64,000 bases of DNA from JBBRHQ01 sp963840235 (GTDB lineage Bacteria; Actinomycetota; Thermoleophilia; Solirubrobacterales; 70-9). Shown piece after piece: positions 34,142-42,050 of this stretch (position 1 is its first letter; the number at the start of each line of letters is the position of its first letter). The DNA is taken from contig CAWIYC010000005.1 of assembly GCA_963840235.1 (NCBI GenBank), positions 248,001 through 312,000 on the forward strand, read 5' to 3'. The notes beneath the pieces are model-generated. The model was given only the letters and a program-made list of their open reading frames with translations. It searched no databases and was not told the DNA's origin. Made by a program: the position numbers and the translations under genes.

Positions 34142-34945
34142 CTAGGCGGGAACGGCCTCGGCGTCGCCCGAGCCCTCAGCCGTTTCGGCCTCAACGGCCG
34201 GAGCCTCGGCCGGGGAGGGTTCCGCCACAGCCTCCGAGGGGGCGCCGGTGTCGCGCTCGCCGGCCTTGGTCGAGTCGACGCGTATTCCCGGACCCATCGT
34301 CGTCGCCAGGGTGACCGTGATGATGTAGCGGCCCTTGGCCGCCGCCGGCTTTGCCCGGTTGATCTCCTCGATCACGGCGTTGTAGTTTTCGAGCAGGGAC
34401 GAGGGGTCGAAGCTGGCCTTGCCGATCGCCAGGTGGACGACGGCCTGGCGATCGGTCCGGTACTCGACCTTGCCCGACTTCGACTCCGAGACGGCCTTCT
34501 CGACATCGTCGGTGACGGTGCCGACCTTGGGGTTGGGCATCTTGCCCTGGGGCCCGAGGATGCGGCCGAGCTTGCCGACCGTCGGCATCATGTCAGGGGT
34601 CGCGATCGCGACGTCGAAGTCGGTCCAGCCATCCTCGACCCGCTTGGCGAGGTCGTCTGCGCCGACGAAGTCCGCGCCGGCGGCCTCGGCGTCGCGGGCC
34701 TTCTCTCCCTGAGCGAAGACTGCGATGGTGACGTCCTTGCCGAGCCCGTGCGGAAGCGCGAGGGTCCCGCGCAGCTGCTCCTCGGCGTGGCGCACGTTGA
34801 CCCCGAGTCGCACGTGCAGCTCGACGGTCTCGTCGAAGCCGGCGCTGGCGGTCTCCTTCAGCAGCGCCACGGCCTCGGCCGGGGGATAGGCGCGATCGCG
34901 GTCGATCTTCGCGTACTGCTCGCGGTATCGCTTGCCGTGGGCCAT
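34142..34945 (-). CDS. rplA: 50S ribosomal protein L1, with acidic C-terminal extension
   Basis: L1-stalk protein. The core of about 230 residues includes HGKRYREQYAKIDRDRAYPPAEAV, GPQGKMPNPKVGTVT and KGRYIITVTLATTMGPGIRVD. An additional ~35-residue Ala/Glu/Pro tail (EPSPAEAPAVEAETAEGSGD) follows. A 5-nt gap separates it from rplK. L1 commonly represses its own L11 operon. Confidence 0.96.
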   Translation of the reverse strand: MAHGKRYREQYAKIDRDRAYPPAEAVALLKETASAGFDETVELHVRLGVNVRHAEEQLRGTLALPHGLGKDVTIAVFAQGEKARDAEAAGADFVGADDLAKRVEDGWTDFDVAIATPDMMPTVGKLGRILGPQGKMPNPKVGTVTDDVEKAVSESKSGKVEYRTDRQAVVHLAIGKASFDPSSLLENYNAVIEEINRAKPAAAKGRYIITVTLATTMGPGIRVDSTKAGERDTGAPSEAVAEPSPAEAPAVEAETAEGSGDAEAVPA

Positions 34946-34950
34946 GCCGC

Positions 34951-35376
34951 TCAGCCCTCCACGACCACGCCCATCGAGCGCGCGGTGCCGGCGATGATCT
35001 TCGAGGCGGCGTCGAGGTCGTTGGCGTTGAGGTCGGGCATCTTGCGTTCGGCTATCTGGCGCACCTGGTTCATGGTGATCGTGCCGACCTTGTTGATGTG
35101 GGGCTCGCCCGAGCCCTTGTCGATCCCGATCGCCTCCTTGATCAGGACCGCCGCCGGCGGAGTCTTGGTGATGAAGGTGAAGGTGCGGTCCTCGAAGACC
35201 GTGATCTCGACCGGGATGATCGTGCCGCCCTCGGACTGGGTCTGGGCGTTGAACGCCTTGCAGAACTCCATGATGTTGACCCCGTGCTGGCCCAGGGCAG
35301 GGCCGACCGGGGGCGCGGGGTTCGCGGCCCCCGCCGGGATCTGCAGCTTGATCTGTGTCAGGACTTTCTTCGCCAT
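34951..35376 (-). CDS. rplK: 50S ribosomal protein L11
   Basis: Binds the GTPase-associated centre of 23S rRNA, the thiostrepton target. The 141 residues contain the N-terminal Pro-containing stretch IPAGAANPAPPVGPALGQHG and the C-terminal RNA-binding NDLDAASKIIAGTARSMGV. It lies 10 nt after nusG. Confidence 0.97.
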   Translation of the reverse strand: MAKKVLTQIKLQIPAGAANPAPPVGPALGQHGVNIMEFCKAFNAQTQSEGGTIIPVEITVFEDRTFTFITKTPPAAVLIKEAIGIDKGSGEPHINKVGTITMNQVRQIAERKMPDLNANDLDAASKIIAGTARSMGVVVEG

Positions 35377-35386
35377 CGGCTTGAGC

Positions 35387-35908
35387 CTAGACCTTCTTCA
35401 CTTGGTCATATCCCACTTCGACCGGGGTCTCGCGGCCGAAGATCGAGACCAGGACCTTGAGCTTGGCCGCGTCCTCGTTGATCTCGGCGATCTCTCCGGA
35501 GAAATCCGAGAGGGGGCCGGAGATCACCTTGACCGACTCGCCGATCGAGAACTGTGCCTGGGTCCGCGGCCGCTCGGCCGTCTCACGGTGCAGGAGGCGG
35601 TCCACCTCGGGCTTGGAGAGAGGCACCGGCTTGTTGCGCGAACCGACAAAGCCGGTGACGCCGGGAGTGTTCTTGACCAGGCCCCAGGCGTCGTCGGTCA
35701 TCTCCATGTTGACGAGGACGTAGCCGGGCATGGTCCGCTTCTCGGTCTGGACCTTCTGCCCGTCCTTCATCTCGGAGACCTGCTCGGTGGGCACGACGAC
35801 CTGGCGCACATAGCGGTCCTGGGCCATCGTCTGAACCCGGTGCTCGAGATTGTGCTTGACCTTGTTCTCGTGCCCGGAATAGGTGTTGATCACGTACCAG
35901 CGATACAT
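35387..35908 (-). CDS. nusG: Transcription termination/antitermination factor NusG
   Basis: A 173-residue protein with the NGN domain (YRWYVINTYSGHENKVKHNL ... VKNTPGVTGFVGSRN) and the KOW domain (GESVKVISGPLSDFSGEIAEI). It links RNA polymerase to the ribosome or Rho. It has none of the long N-terminal extension found in some actinobacteria. It follows secE by 17 nt. Confidence 0.97.
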   Translation of the reverse strand: MYRWYVINTYSGHENKVKHNLEHRVQTMAQDRYVRQVVVPTEQVSEMKDGQKVQTEKRTMPGYVLVNMEMTDDAWGLVKNTPGVTGFVGSRNKPVPLSKPEVDRLLHRETAERPRTQAQFSIGESVKVISGPLSDFSGEIAEINEDAAKLKVLVSIFGRETPVEVGYDQVKKV

Positions 35909-35925
35909 GTAAGTCCGTTTCGTCT

Positions 35926-36456
35926 CTAGAGGATTCGCTTGATGAGGAAGTTGAAGAGCGCGTCGAGGGCGCCAAGGTAGGCGGCGGCGACGGCGACGAA
36001 GATGATCGTCACCGCGGTGGCCTGAACAAGGGTGTCACGATCGGGCCATTGGACCTTCTTCAGCTCGGCCCAGCAGGAGGCGAGGAAGCCGAACACCCCG
36101 CCGCGCTGGCGCTCCGCGGCCGCCTGCTTCTGCTTGCGGGCGAGCGCCTCCTTCTCCTGGCGCTTCTGCTCGGACCGGCGCCGCTTGTCGGCCTCCTTGA
36201 GCTGCTTGGACTCGGCACGGCGGTCGGTCCGCGACGGCGCCTTGGGGGCATCCGGGGTCTCCAGCTCGGACTCGGGAACGCCGGCGGCGATCCCGGCCTC
36301 GACCGCCTCGATCTCGGCGATGTCTCCCGACTTCGGAACCTGCGTGTCGTGCTGGGCCTCTGACTGGGCTTCGAAGCTGGAGGTCCCGCCGGCCTTCGCC
36401 TGCTGCGCCTCGCGGGCGCGCCGCTCGGCCTTGCGCTGTGCGCGCGTCTTCGCCAT
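35926..36456 (-). CDS. secE: Preprotein translocase subunit SecE, N-terminally extended
   Basis: The SecE core is confined to the last ~60 residues: the amphipathic LASCWAELKKVQWPDRDTLVQ, with the conserved W-P motif, and one transmembrane helix (VTIIFVAVAAAYLGALDALFNFLI). It is preceded by ~115 residues of highly charged, Ala/Glu/Lys/Arg-rich sequence likely to form a cytosolic coiled coil. Its position between rpmG and nusG confirms the identity. Confidence 0.93.
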   Translation of the reverse strand: MAKTRAQRKAERRAREAQQAKAGGTSSFEAQSEAQHDTQVPKSGDIAEIEAVEAGIAAGVPESELETPDAPKAPSRTDRRAESKQLKEADKRRRSEQKRQEKEALARKQKQAAAERQRGGVFGFLASCWAELKKVQWPDRDTLVQATAVTIIFVAVAAAYLGALDALFNFLIKRIL

Positions 36457-36462
36457 CAGCGC

Positions 36463-36627
36463 CTATCGGGTTTCCTTGTGCGGGGTGTGATGCCCGCACC
36501 AGCGGCAGTACTTGCGTAGCTCGACCCGGTCCGGCGAGTTCCGTCGGGACTTGTTCGTCTGGTAGTTGCGGCGCTTGCACTCCTCACACGCAAGCGTCAC
36601 TGCGATTCGCACATCTCCGCGGGCCAT
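36463..36627 (-). CDS. rpmG: 50S ribosomal protein L33, zinc-binding form
   Basis: A short gene encoding 54 residues: MARGDVRIAVTLACEECKRR, then NYQTNKSRRNSPDRVELRKY and CRWCGHHTPHKETR. The two CxxC pairs mark the zinc-binding L33 form. Its ATG at 36627 and stop at 36463 leave 6 nt before secE, the conserved rpmG-secE-nusG order. Confidence 0.95.
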   Translation of the reverse strand: MARGDVRIAVTLACEECKRRNYQTNKSRRNSPDRVELRKYCRWCGHHTPHKETR

Positions 36628-36650
36628 TTCTCCTCGAATCTAAGCCGTTA

Positions 36651-36676
36651 CAGAAAGAAAACCCCGGGCGCGGGGC
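36651..36676 (-). terminator. Intrinsic terminator between acyl-CoA dehydrogenase and rpmG
   Basis: On the minus strand CCCCG-CGCC-CGGGG followed by TTTTCTTTC forms a short terminator about 60 nt after the dehydrogenase stop and only about 35 nt before the rpmG ATG. It may end the upstream transcript, or attenuate the rpmG-secE-nusG-rplKA transcript if the promoter lies further upstream. Confidence 0.6.
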
Positions 36677-36735
36677 GCGAGGCGTGCCAAGGATAGCGGG
36701 GTCCCGGCTCCCGTGGGGGGTCCCGGAGGCGCCTG

Positions 36736-37878
36736 CTAAAGGCCGAGCGTCTTGGCGATGATGTTGCGCTGGATCTCGGAGGTGCCGCCGTAGATGGTCG
36801 AGACAAGGCTGGTGCGGACGAGCCGCTCCATGTCGTACTCGGATGAGTAACCGTAGCCGCCCATCAGCTGCATCCCCTCGAGCGAGACCCGCTTCGCCAC
36901 CTCGGTCACAAACAGCTTCACCATCGAGGCCTCCTTCGGCAGCATTCGGCCGGGGTCCTCGTCGGTCATCGAGGCGACCCAGTGGGTCATCAGCCGAGCG
37001 GCCTCGAGCTCGGTGGCCATGTCGGCGAGGCGGTGCTGGAGGGCCTGGAAGGAGCCGATCGGGCGGCCGAACTGGCGCCGCTCCTTGACATAGGCGAGAG
37101 CGTCATCGAAAGCGCGCTGGGCGATTCCGAGCATCGTCGCCGCCAGGATCAGCCGCTCGACGTTGAGCCCCGCCATCAGCTGCATCCATGCCTGGTCCAC
37201 CTCTCCGAGCACCGAGGAGGCCGGCGCCTCACAATCGGTGAAGTAGAGGTGGTTGGTCTCGCGGCCGCCCATCGTCTCGATCGGCTTGACCTCCATCCCT
37301 TCGGCATCGCTGGGGACCCAGATCATCGTCAGCCCGGCGTGCTTGTTCTCGCCCTTGGTCGTGCGGCAAACGACGAGGATGTGGTCGGAGATGTGTGCGT
37401 TGGAGCAGAAGACCTTCTGGCCGTTGATGACGTAACCGCCGTTGACGGGCTCCGCCGCCGTGGTCAGCGAGCCGACGTCGGAGCCGGCCTCGGGCTCGGT
37501 CATCGCGATCGCCTCCACCGAGCCGGCGGCGATCCCGCCGAGGATCTCCGCCTTCTGCTCCTCGGCGCCGAAGCGCTCAGTCGCTCCGGCGACGATCAGG
37601 GTCGTCGCATAGCCGCCGATCGGCGCCAACCCGCGCGAGGTCTCCTCCATGAACAAACAGGCGTCGAGCATCGACCCGCCCGAGCCGCCGTAGCTCTCGT
37701 CGATGGTCACCCCGAGCCAGCCCAGCTCAGCCATCTTCGCGTAGAGGTCTTGGTTGTGGAGCTCGGTGTGGCCCTTGGTCAGCTGCTCGCGCTTATCCGG
37801 GGTGCCGCACTCACGCTCGCAGAAGTCGCGGATCGCCGAGACGAAATGCTGCTGCTCATCGCTGAGGGTGAAGTCCAC
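36736..37878 (-). CDS. Acyl-CoA dehydrogenase (FadE type)
   Basis: FAD-dependent alpha,beta-dehydrogenation of acyl-CoA thioesters, 380 residues. It contains the ACAD signatures AMTEPEAGSDVGSLTTAA and MQLMGGYGYSSEYDMER and the C-terminal IYGGTSEIQRNIIAKTLGL. In the last motif the position of the medium-chain enzyme's catalytic Glu (YEGT) is Gly (YGGT), as in many actinobacterial FadE and isovaleryl-type enzymes where the base sits elsewhere. The chain-length specificity cannot be read. It lies between tRNA-Thr and rpmG. Confidence 0.9.
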   Translation of the reverse strand: MDFTLSDEQQHFVSAIRDFCERECGTPDKREQLTKGHTELHNQDLYAKMAELGWLGVTIDESYGGSGGSMLDACLFMEETSRGLAPIGGYATTLIVAGATERFGAEEQKAEILGGIAAGSVEAIAMTEPEAGSDVGSLTTAAEPVNGGYVINGQKVFCSNAHISDHILVVCRTTKGENKHAGLTMIWVPSDAEGMEVKPIETMGGRETNHLYFTDCEAPASSVLGEVDQAWMQLMAGLNVERLILAATMLGIAQRAFDDALAYVKERRQFGRPIGSFQALQHRLADMATELEAARLMTHWVASMTDEDPGRMLPKEASMVKLFVTEVAKRVSLEGMQLMGGYGYSSEYDMERLVRTSLVSTIYGGTSEIQRNIIAKTLGL

Positions 37879-37906
37879 GGGCGGGCAGCCTAGCGATCGC
37901 GTCGAA

Positions 37907-37979
<73 letters not shown>

Positions 37980-37992
37980 GCAGCCGTCAACT

Positions 37993-38754
37993 CTAGCGGC
38001 GGCTCTCGGGCCGCGGGGGATGCTTCGAATCGCGCTGCAGTGTCCGGGCGACCGCCTTCTCGTTCTCCTCGGTCATGGCGATCTTGAAGACCGCGAGCAG
38101 CGACTCCGTGGCCAGGGGGCGCAGCCGTTCGAGCGCGTCACGGACCTTGGGCCAGTCCTCCTCGGGCCGCCCGGCCTCGTCGAAGGGCTCCCAGACGGAC
38201 TCGACGAAGAGCTTGACGAAAATGCGGGCGACGCCGCGCGCGTGGCGGTGCATCTTCTCGACCACCTCGAGCCCGGCTTCCGGCCCGATGCCGAGCTCGG
38301 CCAGCTCCAGCCGGGCGCGGCGCAGGCGAGGGCTGACGACCTCGTAGCGCCCGCGACCGAGCGGGCGCAGCAAGCCGATCCGCTCCGCCCGCACCAGCAG
38401 CTCGGGGTTGGGGTCGGCGACGCCGTCGGCCAGCTCGGACATGTGGACGACCTCGGGCTCCTCGTCCTCGAACGGGGTCCGCAGCGTCCTGGTGAAGTCG
38501 AGCACTGCCTCGCTCGACTCGCCCACGCCTTCCAGCAGGCGCCTGATCGCCTCCAGGTTCAGCCCTTCGGCCTGGAGGTCGCGGATCAGGTCGATCCTGG
38601 CAACGTGGCCCTCGTCGTAGTAGCCGGTGCGGCCGCGCACCTCGGGCGCCGGCAGCAGCCCGCGGGACTGGTGGGCGCGGATGTTGCGCACCGTCATACC
38701 GGTGCGATGCGCCAACTCGTCGATCGTCATCGAGGTCTCAGTGAGTTCAGTCAC
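37993..38754 (-). CDS. MerR-family transcriptional regulator
   Basis: The N-terminal winged helix-turn-helix is clear (MTIDELAHRTGMTVRNIRAHQSRGLLP, then TGYYDEGHVARIDLI) and is followed by a long helical effector domain without the metal-binding Cys of MerR/CueR. The 253 residues are longer than minimal MerR proteins. The start is GTG 38754 or the ATG eight codons later. Neither has a strong ribosome-binding site, which would fit a leaderless mRNA. It is divergent from the Baeyer-Villiger-type monooxygenase and probably controls it (inference). Confidence 0.85.
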   Translation of the reverse strand: MTELTETSMTIDELAHRTGMTVRNIRAHQSRGLLPAPEVRGRTGYYDEGHVARIDLIRDLQAEGLNLEAIRRLLEGVGESSEAVLDFTRTLRTPFEDEEPEVVHMSELADGVADPNPELLVRAERIGLLRPLGRGRYEVVSPRLRRARLELAELGIGPEAGLEVVEKMHRHARGVARIFVKLFVESVWEPFDEAGRPEEDWPKVRDALERLRPLATESLLAVFKIAMTEENEKAVARTLQRDSKHPPRPESRR

Positions 38755-38763
38755 ACCAACCAG

Positions 38764-38796
38764 GGTAGCCGGTATGTGACATGGATCGGTGTTACC
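38764..38796. promoter_or_regulatory. Possible MerR operator between divergent genes
   Basis: The 56-bp intergenic region holds an interrupted dyad, GGTA...TACC (38764-38796), around a 9-bp palindrome ATGTGACAT (38774-38782) and CCG...CGG (38769-38789). The centres differ by 1-2 bp, so the symmetry is imperfect. It is the only dyad I see between the two start codons. Confidence 0.35.
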
Positions 38797-38810
38797 TTGC
38801 TTGCAACCTC

Positions 38811-40388
38811 ATGAGCGCCTCGGCCAGCCATCATCGCGTCGTCGTCATCGGCGCCGGCTTTGCCGGGATCGGCCTCGGGATCCGGATGCTGCGCGAGGGG
38901 ATAGACGACTTCGTCGTGCTCGAGAAGGCGGACGACGTCGGCGGCACCTGGGAGGCGAACACCTACCCCGGGGTCCAGTGCGACATCCCCTCCCACCTCT
39001 ACTCGTTCTCGTTCATGCCCAACCCCGGCTGGACCCGGACTTTCTCAGGGGGGGCCGAGATCTGGGACTACCTGCGGCGCTGTGCCCGCGATGGCGGCGT
39101 CGCCCCCCACCTGCGACTCGGCTGCGAGCTGCTCGGGGCCGAGTGGGACGAGGAGCAGACGCGCTGGCGCCTGGAGACCTCCGACGGGCCCCTCAGCGCC
39201 ACCGTCCTCGTCGCCGCCACCGGCCCGCTCTCGGAGCCGGCGATCCCCCAGATCCCGGGGCTCGGCTCCTTCGAGGGGGCGCTGTTTCACTCCGCCCGCT
39301 GGGACCACGGCCAGGACCTGCGCGGCAAGCGGGTCGCCGTGGTCGGCACCGGCGCCTCGGCAATCCAGATCGTTCCCCGGATCCAGCCCGAGGTGGCCCA
39401 TCTGCACGTCTTCCAGAGAACTCCGCCCTGGGTGATGCCGCACCGCGACCGGCGGATACCGCGAGCCGAGAGGCTTCTCTATCAGCGCTTTCCGCCGGCG
39501 CAGCGGCTCAGCCGTGGCTGGTCCTACCTGCTCCGCGAGTCGATGGTCCCGGCGCTGATCGGAAACCCCGACCGGCTGAAGCGGATCGAGCGGATCAGCC
39601 GCGCCCATCTGCGGCGCCAGGTCCCCGATCCCCAACTCTGTGCCCGGCTCGAGCCCTCCTACCGCCTCGGCTGCAAGCGGATCCTGCCCTCGGGCGAGTG
39701 GTACCCGGCGCTGCAGCAACCCAACGTCGAGCTGGTCACCGGCGGGGTTTCGGAGATGCGCCCCGGGGGCCCGGTCGGCGCCGACGGGACGATGCGGGAG
39801 GTCGACGCGGTGGTGCTGGCGACAGGGTTCAACGTCTCCCACCCGGAGTTCGGCCACCGTCTAATCGGGCCCGGCGGGACCGTGGGACAGGCCTGGGAGA
39901 GCGACGGGGCGCAGGCCTATCTCGGGGCGGCGATCGCCGGCTTCCCCAACCTCTTCACCCTGCTCGGGCCGAACACGGGCCTCGGCCACAACTCGATCGT
40001 CTACATGATCGAGTCCCAGCTCAACTACCTGCTCGACGCCCTGCGGCTGATGGAGGCACGGCAGATCGAGCGGATCGAGGTTCGCCCCGAGGTTCAGAAC
40101 GCCTACAACGCCGACCTCCAGCGCCGCCTCGCGGGGGCCGTCTGGAGCAGCGGCGGCTGCGTCAACTGGTACATCGACGAGGACGGCCGCAACGTCGCCA
40201 TCTGGCCGCGCCAGACCTGGAGCTTCAGGCGCCTGACCCGGCGCTTCGACCCCGGCAGCTACCGGCTGGGGCCGGCCCCGCCCGCCGCCGCCTCCGCCAG
40301 GGAGGCGGAGAAGGCGTCGACCTCCTCGGGGGCCGTGTCCCAGGAGCACATCAGCCGCACTGTTCCGGAGGGCTCGTCCCAGACATAG
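38811..40388 (+). CDS. Baeyer-Villiger-type flavoprotein monooxygenase
   Basis: A 525-residue FAD/NADPH enzyme. It has the first Rossmann motif VVIGAGFAGIG (residues 11-21), the DVGGTWEANTYPGVQCD FAD/NADP segment typical of BVMOs, the BVMO fingerprint FEGALFHSARWDHG (154-167; F-x-G-x3-H-x3-W-D) and the second Rossmann motif GTGASAIQ (179-186). It would insert oxygen next to a ketone to give an ester. The substrate is unknown. I chose the ATG at 38811 because the FAD motif then sits at the normal distance. The last ~130 nt overlap the 3' end of the convergent aldolase gene. Confidence 0.88.
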   Translation: MSASASHHRVVVIGAGFAGIGLGIRMLREGIDDFVVLEKADDVGGTWEANTYPGVQCDIPSHLYSFSFMPNPGWTRTFSGGAEIWDYLRRCARDGGVAPHLRLGCELLGAEWDEEQTRWRLETSDGPLSATVLVAATGPLSEPAIPQIPGLGSFEGALFHSARWDHGQDLRGKRVAVVGTGASAIQIVPRIQPEVAHLHVFQRTPPWVMPHRDRRIPRAERLLYQRFPPAQRLSRGWSYLLRESMVPALIGNPDRLKRIERISRAHLRRQVPDPQLCARLEPSYRLGCKRILPSGEWYPALQQPNVELVTGGVSEMRPGGPVGADGTMREVDAVVLATGFNVSHPEFGHRLIGPGGTVGQAWESDGAQAYLGAAIAGFPNLFTLLGPNTGLGHNSIVYMIESQLNYLLDALRLMEARQIERIEVRPEVQNAYNADLQRRLAGAVWSSGGCVNWYIDEDGRNVAIWPRQTWSFRRLTRRFDPGSYRLGPAPPAAASAREAEKASTSSGAVSQEHISRTVPEGSSQT

Positions 40389-41329
40389 AAGGCGCGGTTG
40401 CCGTCGGCGTCGAACTCGAGGCGCTCGATCGCCGCGGCTGGGAGACGGGCGAAGACTCCGTTGGCCTGCACCGGCTGGGCCAGCTCGATTCCCTCGATCC
40501 GCTCGAGCGCAGCGCCGAGGCGGGCTGCCATCTCGTTCGAGTGCGAGGCGTTTCGCAGCCACAGGTCCCCACCCAGCAGCGTCTCAAGCTGGACGCCGAC
40601 GAAGCGCATCTTCGAGGCCAGCTGCATCAGCTGCTTGCGGACGAACGCGGCCCCGTCGGCGAGCCCGTCGGCGAGGAAGACGACGGCCTCGCCGAACAGC
40701 AGGCCGTTCTTGGTGCCGCCGAAGGAGAGCAGGTCGACGCCGGCGTCGGTCGTCAGCTCCCGCAGCGGGACCCCCAGGGCCGCAGCGGCGTTGCAGATCC
40801 GCGCCCCGTCGACATGAAGGAGGAGGTCACGCCGGTGGGCGGACTCTGCCAACGCCCGCACCTCGTCCTGGTCATAGACGGTGCCGAGCTCGGTCGAGTT
40901 GGCGAGCGAGACGACGCGGGGTTGGGATGCGTGGTCGTCGCCGACCCGCTCCCAGGGGAAGGCGGAGTCGAGAAGCTCGGGCGTGAGCTTGCCGTCGGGG
41001 GTTTCCACGGTGATCAGCTTCACCCCGGCGATCTTCTCCGGCGCGCCGCACTCGTCCACGTTGAGATGGGCGGTGGCGGGGCAGATGACCGCCTGCCAGG
41101 TCTTGGTCACGGCGGCGATCGCGACCACGTTGGCGCCGCTGCCGTTGAAGACCGGAAAGGCCTTCGCGGCGGGGCCGAAGTGCTCGCGGAAACACTCCTG
41201 CGCCGCGGCGGTCCAGCGGTCGGCGCCGTAGGCGGGGGCGTGGCCCCCGTTGGCGGCGGCGATCGCCTCGAGGACCTCCGGATGGACGCCCGAGTAGTTG
41301 TCGCTGGCGAAGCCGCGGGCGGGGCTCAC
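40259..41329 (-). CDS. Threonine aldolase-like PLP enzyme
   Basis: Fold-type I PLP enzyme of the threonine aldolase/beta-eliminating lyase family, 356 residues. FASDNYSGVHPEVLEAI matches the family N-terminus, HLNVDECGAPE holds the ring-stacking region, LLLHVDGARICNAAAALG carries the PLP-binding Asp and Arg, and SFGGTKNGLLFGEA holds the Schiff-base Lys. It cleaves or eliminates beta-hydroxy-alpha-amino acids. Its exact substrate may not be threonine. The start overlaps the SDR stop by 4 nt, and the 3' end overlaps the convergent monooxygenase by 130 nt. Confidence 0.88.
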   Translation of the reverse strand: MSPARGFASDNYSGVHPEVLEAIAAANGGHAPAYGADRWTAAAQECFREHFGPAAKAFPVFNGSGANVVAIAAVTKTWQAVICPATAHLNVDECGAPEKIAGVKLITVETPDGKLTPELLDSAFPWERVGDDHASQPRVVSLANSTELGTVYDQDEVRALAESAHRRDLLLHVDGARICNAAAALGVPLRELTTDAGVDLLSFGGTKNGLLFGEAVVFLADGLADGAAFVRKQLMQLASKMRFVGVQLETLLGGDLWLRNASHSNEMAARLGAALERIEGIELAQPVQANGVFARLPAAAIERLEFDADGNRAFYVWDEPSGTVRLMCSWDTAPEEVDAFSASLAEAAAGGAGPSR

Positions 41330-42048
41330 GGGTGCAGCGAGAGGCGCTGTCCGTTCATCCGCCCGCCCTCGTCGGAGCAGAGGAAGGCGATCGCCTCTGC
41401 CAGGTGCTCGGCAGGGGTGAAGGTCCTATACGTCTTGTCCGGGTTGGCCTCCCGCATCTGCGGGGTGAGGATGGCGTTGACGACGACGATGTTGGCGGTC
41501 GCGTCGGAGCCCTCGAAGCCGTCGGCGTAGGCCAGCGTCCAGGCCTCGGCCGCCGCCTTGGCGGCAGCGTAGACCGCGTTGTCATTGGAGGGGTGCTGGG
41601 CCTGCTTGGCCGAGACCAGGACAAAGCGGCCGTGGTCGCTCGCAGAGAGCGCGCTGTGAAAGCCGCGGGTCGTGTGCTGGACGGTGCGGATCAGGAGGTC
41701 GTGCAGCAGCGCCCAGTCAGAGAGCGGCTCCTCGTGCAGCGGCTGACCGCCCTTCCAACCGCCGACCAGGTGGACGAGCCCGTCGACCCTGCCGAAGCGC
41801 CCGCTCAACTCCTCGCACCAGCCGCGGGCGGCGTCCGGGTCGAGGAGGTCGACGACGCGGCCGTCCCAGCGTTCCTGGGGAATGCCGGCGTCAGCCGGGA
41901 TCGCGTCGAGGCGATCCTGGGAGATGTCGGTGGCGGCGATCGTCGCCCCGGCGGCGGCCAGGTGGGCGCAGACGACCGGCCCGAGCCCGCCGCCGGCGCC
42001 CGCGACTGCGATGACCCGCCCCGACAGCGTCTGCTCACGCTCGGCCAA
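41326..42048 (-). CDS. Short-chain dehydrogenase/reductase (SDR)
   Basis: A 240-residue NAD(P)-dependent oxidoreductase. The cofactor motif is VAVAGAGGGLGPVV (GxxxGxG). The catalytic block deviates: VLVSAKQAQHPSNDNAVYAAAKAAAEAW has Tyr and Lys in the YxxxK arrangement (YAAAK), and the Ser lies in LVSAKQ. DGLVHLVGG replaces the usual NNAG motif. Second gene of the AsnC-linked operon, 2 nt after the 708-residue protein and overlapping the aldolase gene. Confidence 0.87.
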   Translation of the reverse strand: MAEREQTLSGRVIAVAGAGGGLGPVVCAHLAAAGATIAATDISQDRLDAIPADAGIPQERWDGRVVDLLDPDAARGWCEELSGRFGRVDGLVHLVGGWKGGQPLHEEPLSDWALLHDLLIRTVQHTTRGFHSALSASDHGRFVLVSAKQAQHPSNDNAVYAAAKAAAEAWTLAYADGFEGSDATANIVVVNAILTPQMREANPDKTYRTFTPAEHLAEAIAFLCSDEGGRMNGQRLSLHP

Positions 42049-42050
42049 GA

